Below are positions 63,017-64,000 of a stretch of 64,000 bases of DNA, in pieces. Made by a program: the position numbers and the translations under genes. The stretch is from CAILZL01 sp050181835 (lineage in GTDB: Bacteria > Pseudomonadota > Gammaproteobacteria > Steroidobacterales > Steroidobacteraceae). Position 1 is the stretch's first letter; every line of letters starts with the position of its first letter. The DNA is taken from the NCBI GenBank assembly GCA_050181835.1, contig JBFXCU010000009.1:1-64000 (forward strand), given 5' to 3'. Below the pieces are notes generated by a model. The model saw only the letters and a program-made list of their open reading frames with translations, ran no database searches and had not been told where the DNA came from.

Positions 63017-64000
63017 ATGCGTAAATTGTTGGTTGTTGCGGTTACCTATCTACTTTGCATTGGCGCACAAGCTGCAGATGTCGATGACAGTAAATGGGCA
63101 CGCACGCTGGAGCGCATCACCCACAGCGTAGTCAGTATCCAGATCGACCAAACGCGCTCGTTTGATACCGAAGCCAATAGCTCCGGGCAAGCGACGGGGT
63201 TTGTTGTTGATGCCAAGCGTGGCTTGATCCTGACTAACCGGCACGTAGTAACGCCGGGGCCAGTGACTTCACAAGCCATATTTCAGAATCGCGAAGAAGT
63301 TGCGTTATATCCGGTCTATCGCGATCCGGTACATGACTTTGGTATTTATCGTTACGATCCTGGCAAGCTGCGTTTCATTCAACCCGCAGCGTTGCCGTTA
63401 TATCCGCAAGGTGCGACCATCGGTCGCGAGATTCGCGTGGTAGGCAACGATGCTGGCGAGCAGTTGTCAATATTGTCTGGCACCTTGGCGCGTCTGGATC
63501 GGCAAGCCCCTGAATATGGTTCATTCAAATTCAATGACTTTAATACCTTCTATATTCAAGCGGCTTCAGGCACTTCGGGTGGTTCGTCTGGTTCGCCTGT
63601 GCTTGATATTGAGGGCCGTGTAGTCGCATTGAACGCTGGTGGTAGCAATGCCGCTGCTTCCAGTTTTTATCTACCGTTGAATCGAGTAGTGCGTGCACTC
63701 AAGTTGATACAGGAAGGTAAGCCCGTCACTCGGGGCACTGTGCAAACGGTCTTTACCTATACGCCCTACGATGAATTGACTCGCCTCGGTCTGGATACCA
63801 ATACTGAAGCTGAAGTGCGCCGTATTTTCCCTAGTCAGACGGGTATGTTGGTGGTCAGCGAAGTGCAACCGGGATCGGCAGCCGCCGCTGTGCTTGAGCC
63901 CGGCGATATTCTGGTGCGAGTGAATGGTGAGCTACTGACCACCTTTGATCCGCTGGAGCGCGTACTTGATGATTCAGTCGATCAGCGCATCAGTCTGGAG
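63017..64000 (+). CDS. Trypsin-like protease with PDZ (partial, runs off window)
   Basis: 328 codons are visible from the ATG at 63017; the gene continues beyond 64000. A signal peptide (LLVVAVTYLLCIGAQAAD) precedes a trypsin-fold domain with triad His in LILTNRHVV, Asp in VHDFGIYRYDP and Ser in SGTSGGSSGSPVLD. A first PDZ domain begins near residue 275 (MLVVSEVQPGSAAAAVLEPGDILVRVNGELL). This wording and the YTPYDELTRLGL stretch resemble the Nma111/tandem-PDZ branch rather than DegP. Location: periplasm. Roles in protein quality control are typical of the family. Confidence 0.85.
   Translation, partial: MRKLLVVAVTYLLCIGAQAADVDDSKWARTLERITHSVVSIQIDQTRSFDTEANSSGQATGFVVDAKRGLILTNRHVVTPGPVTSQAIFQNREEVALYPVYRDPVHDFGIYRYDPGKLRFIQPAALPLYPQGATIGREIRVVGNDAGEQLSILSGTLARLDRQAPEYGSFKFNDFNTFYIQAASGTSGGSSGSPVLDIEGRVVALNAGGSNAAASSFYLPLNRVVRALKLIQEGKPVTRGTVQTVFTYTPYDELTRLGLDTNTEAEVRRIFPSQTGMLVVSEVQPGSAAAAVLEPGDILVRVNGELLTTFDPLERVLDDSVDQRISLE

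Overview
The window comes from a gammaproteobacterial chromosome of medium GC. The diagnostic content is ParE/ParC (split topoisomerase IV), RF3, a single-chain GcvP of about 958 residues behind a tandem glycine riboswitch, DsbA, FolE2 beside Dxs, and many lipoproteins and outer-membrane barrels. The species cannot be named from sequence alone. All calls rest on reading motifs by eye; no database search was run.

Layout. 1-290: an 18-nt tRNA-Gly 3' end without the rest of the gene (a likely attachment scar of an element lying to the left), a stem-loop and tRNA-Cys. 0.4-9.9 kb: housekeeping genes (MarR regulator, galU, S8 protease, dsbA, wrbA, acylphosphatase, lytic transglycosylase, pssA, family-4 uracil-DNA glycosylase, rimI, a TonB-like protein). 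9.9-15.1 kb: an accessory block with a decayed IS21 copy, a leftward hipB-hipA pair, and a divergent single gene that appears to fuse an AbiEi-type antitoxin/regulator domain to a second HipA kinase; both units have strong palindromic operator candidates. 15.2-21.4 kb: prfC, an MFS transporter, PAP2 phosphatase, a first DgkA, a mutarotase and agmatine deiminase.

21.4-34.4 kb is the most unusual region. Ten envelope genes form a divergent locus. The leftward arm holds a di-haem propeller-like lipoprotein related to the hydrazine-synthase-alpha type of fold, two small outer-membrane barrels (one with an SH3 domain), a TlpA thioredoxin, a Cys-tailed DUF4266 lipoprotein, a DUF3570 barrel and a DUF3187 protein. 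The rightward arm holds a mono-haem exported protein, a di-haem LamG lipoprotein and a Tat-signal DUF1501-like protein. A 20-nt perfect palindrome lies in the 451-bp intergenic space between the arms. I read this as a cell-surface redox/outer-membrane assembly of unknown substrate and as the best candidate for an undescribed system.

34.5-51.8 kb: a patatin autotransporter (type Vd), a diguanylate cyclase, an isoprenoid/folate operon (xseB-ispA-dxs-folE2), a peroxide-protection operon (rubrerythrin, Fe-S oxidoreductase, DUF3501), parE, parC and cfa. 51.9-54.5 kb: an arsenic operon (arsR-arsI-arsC-acr3) with an ArsR operator candidate. 55-64 kb: phhB-ispG leftward; the glycine-cleavage operon gcvT-gcvH-gcvP-dgkA under the riboswitch; a PfkB kinase; and the first 328 codons of a trypsin/PDZ protease that runs off the window.
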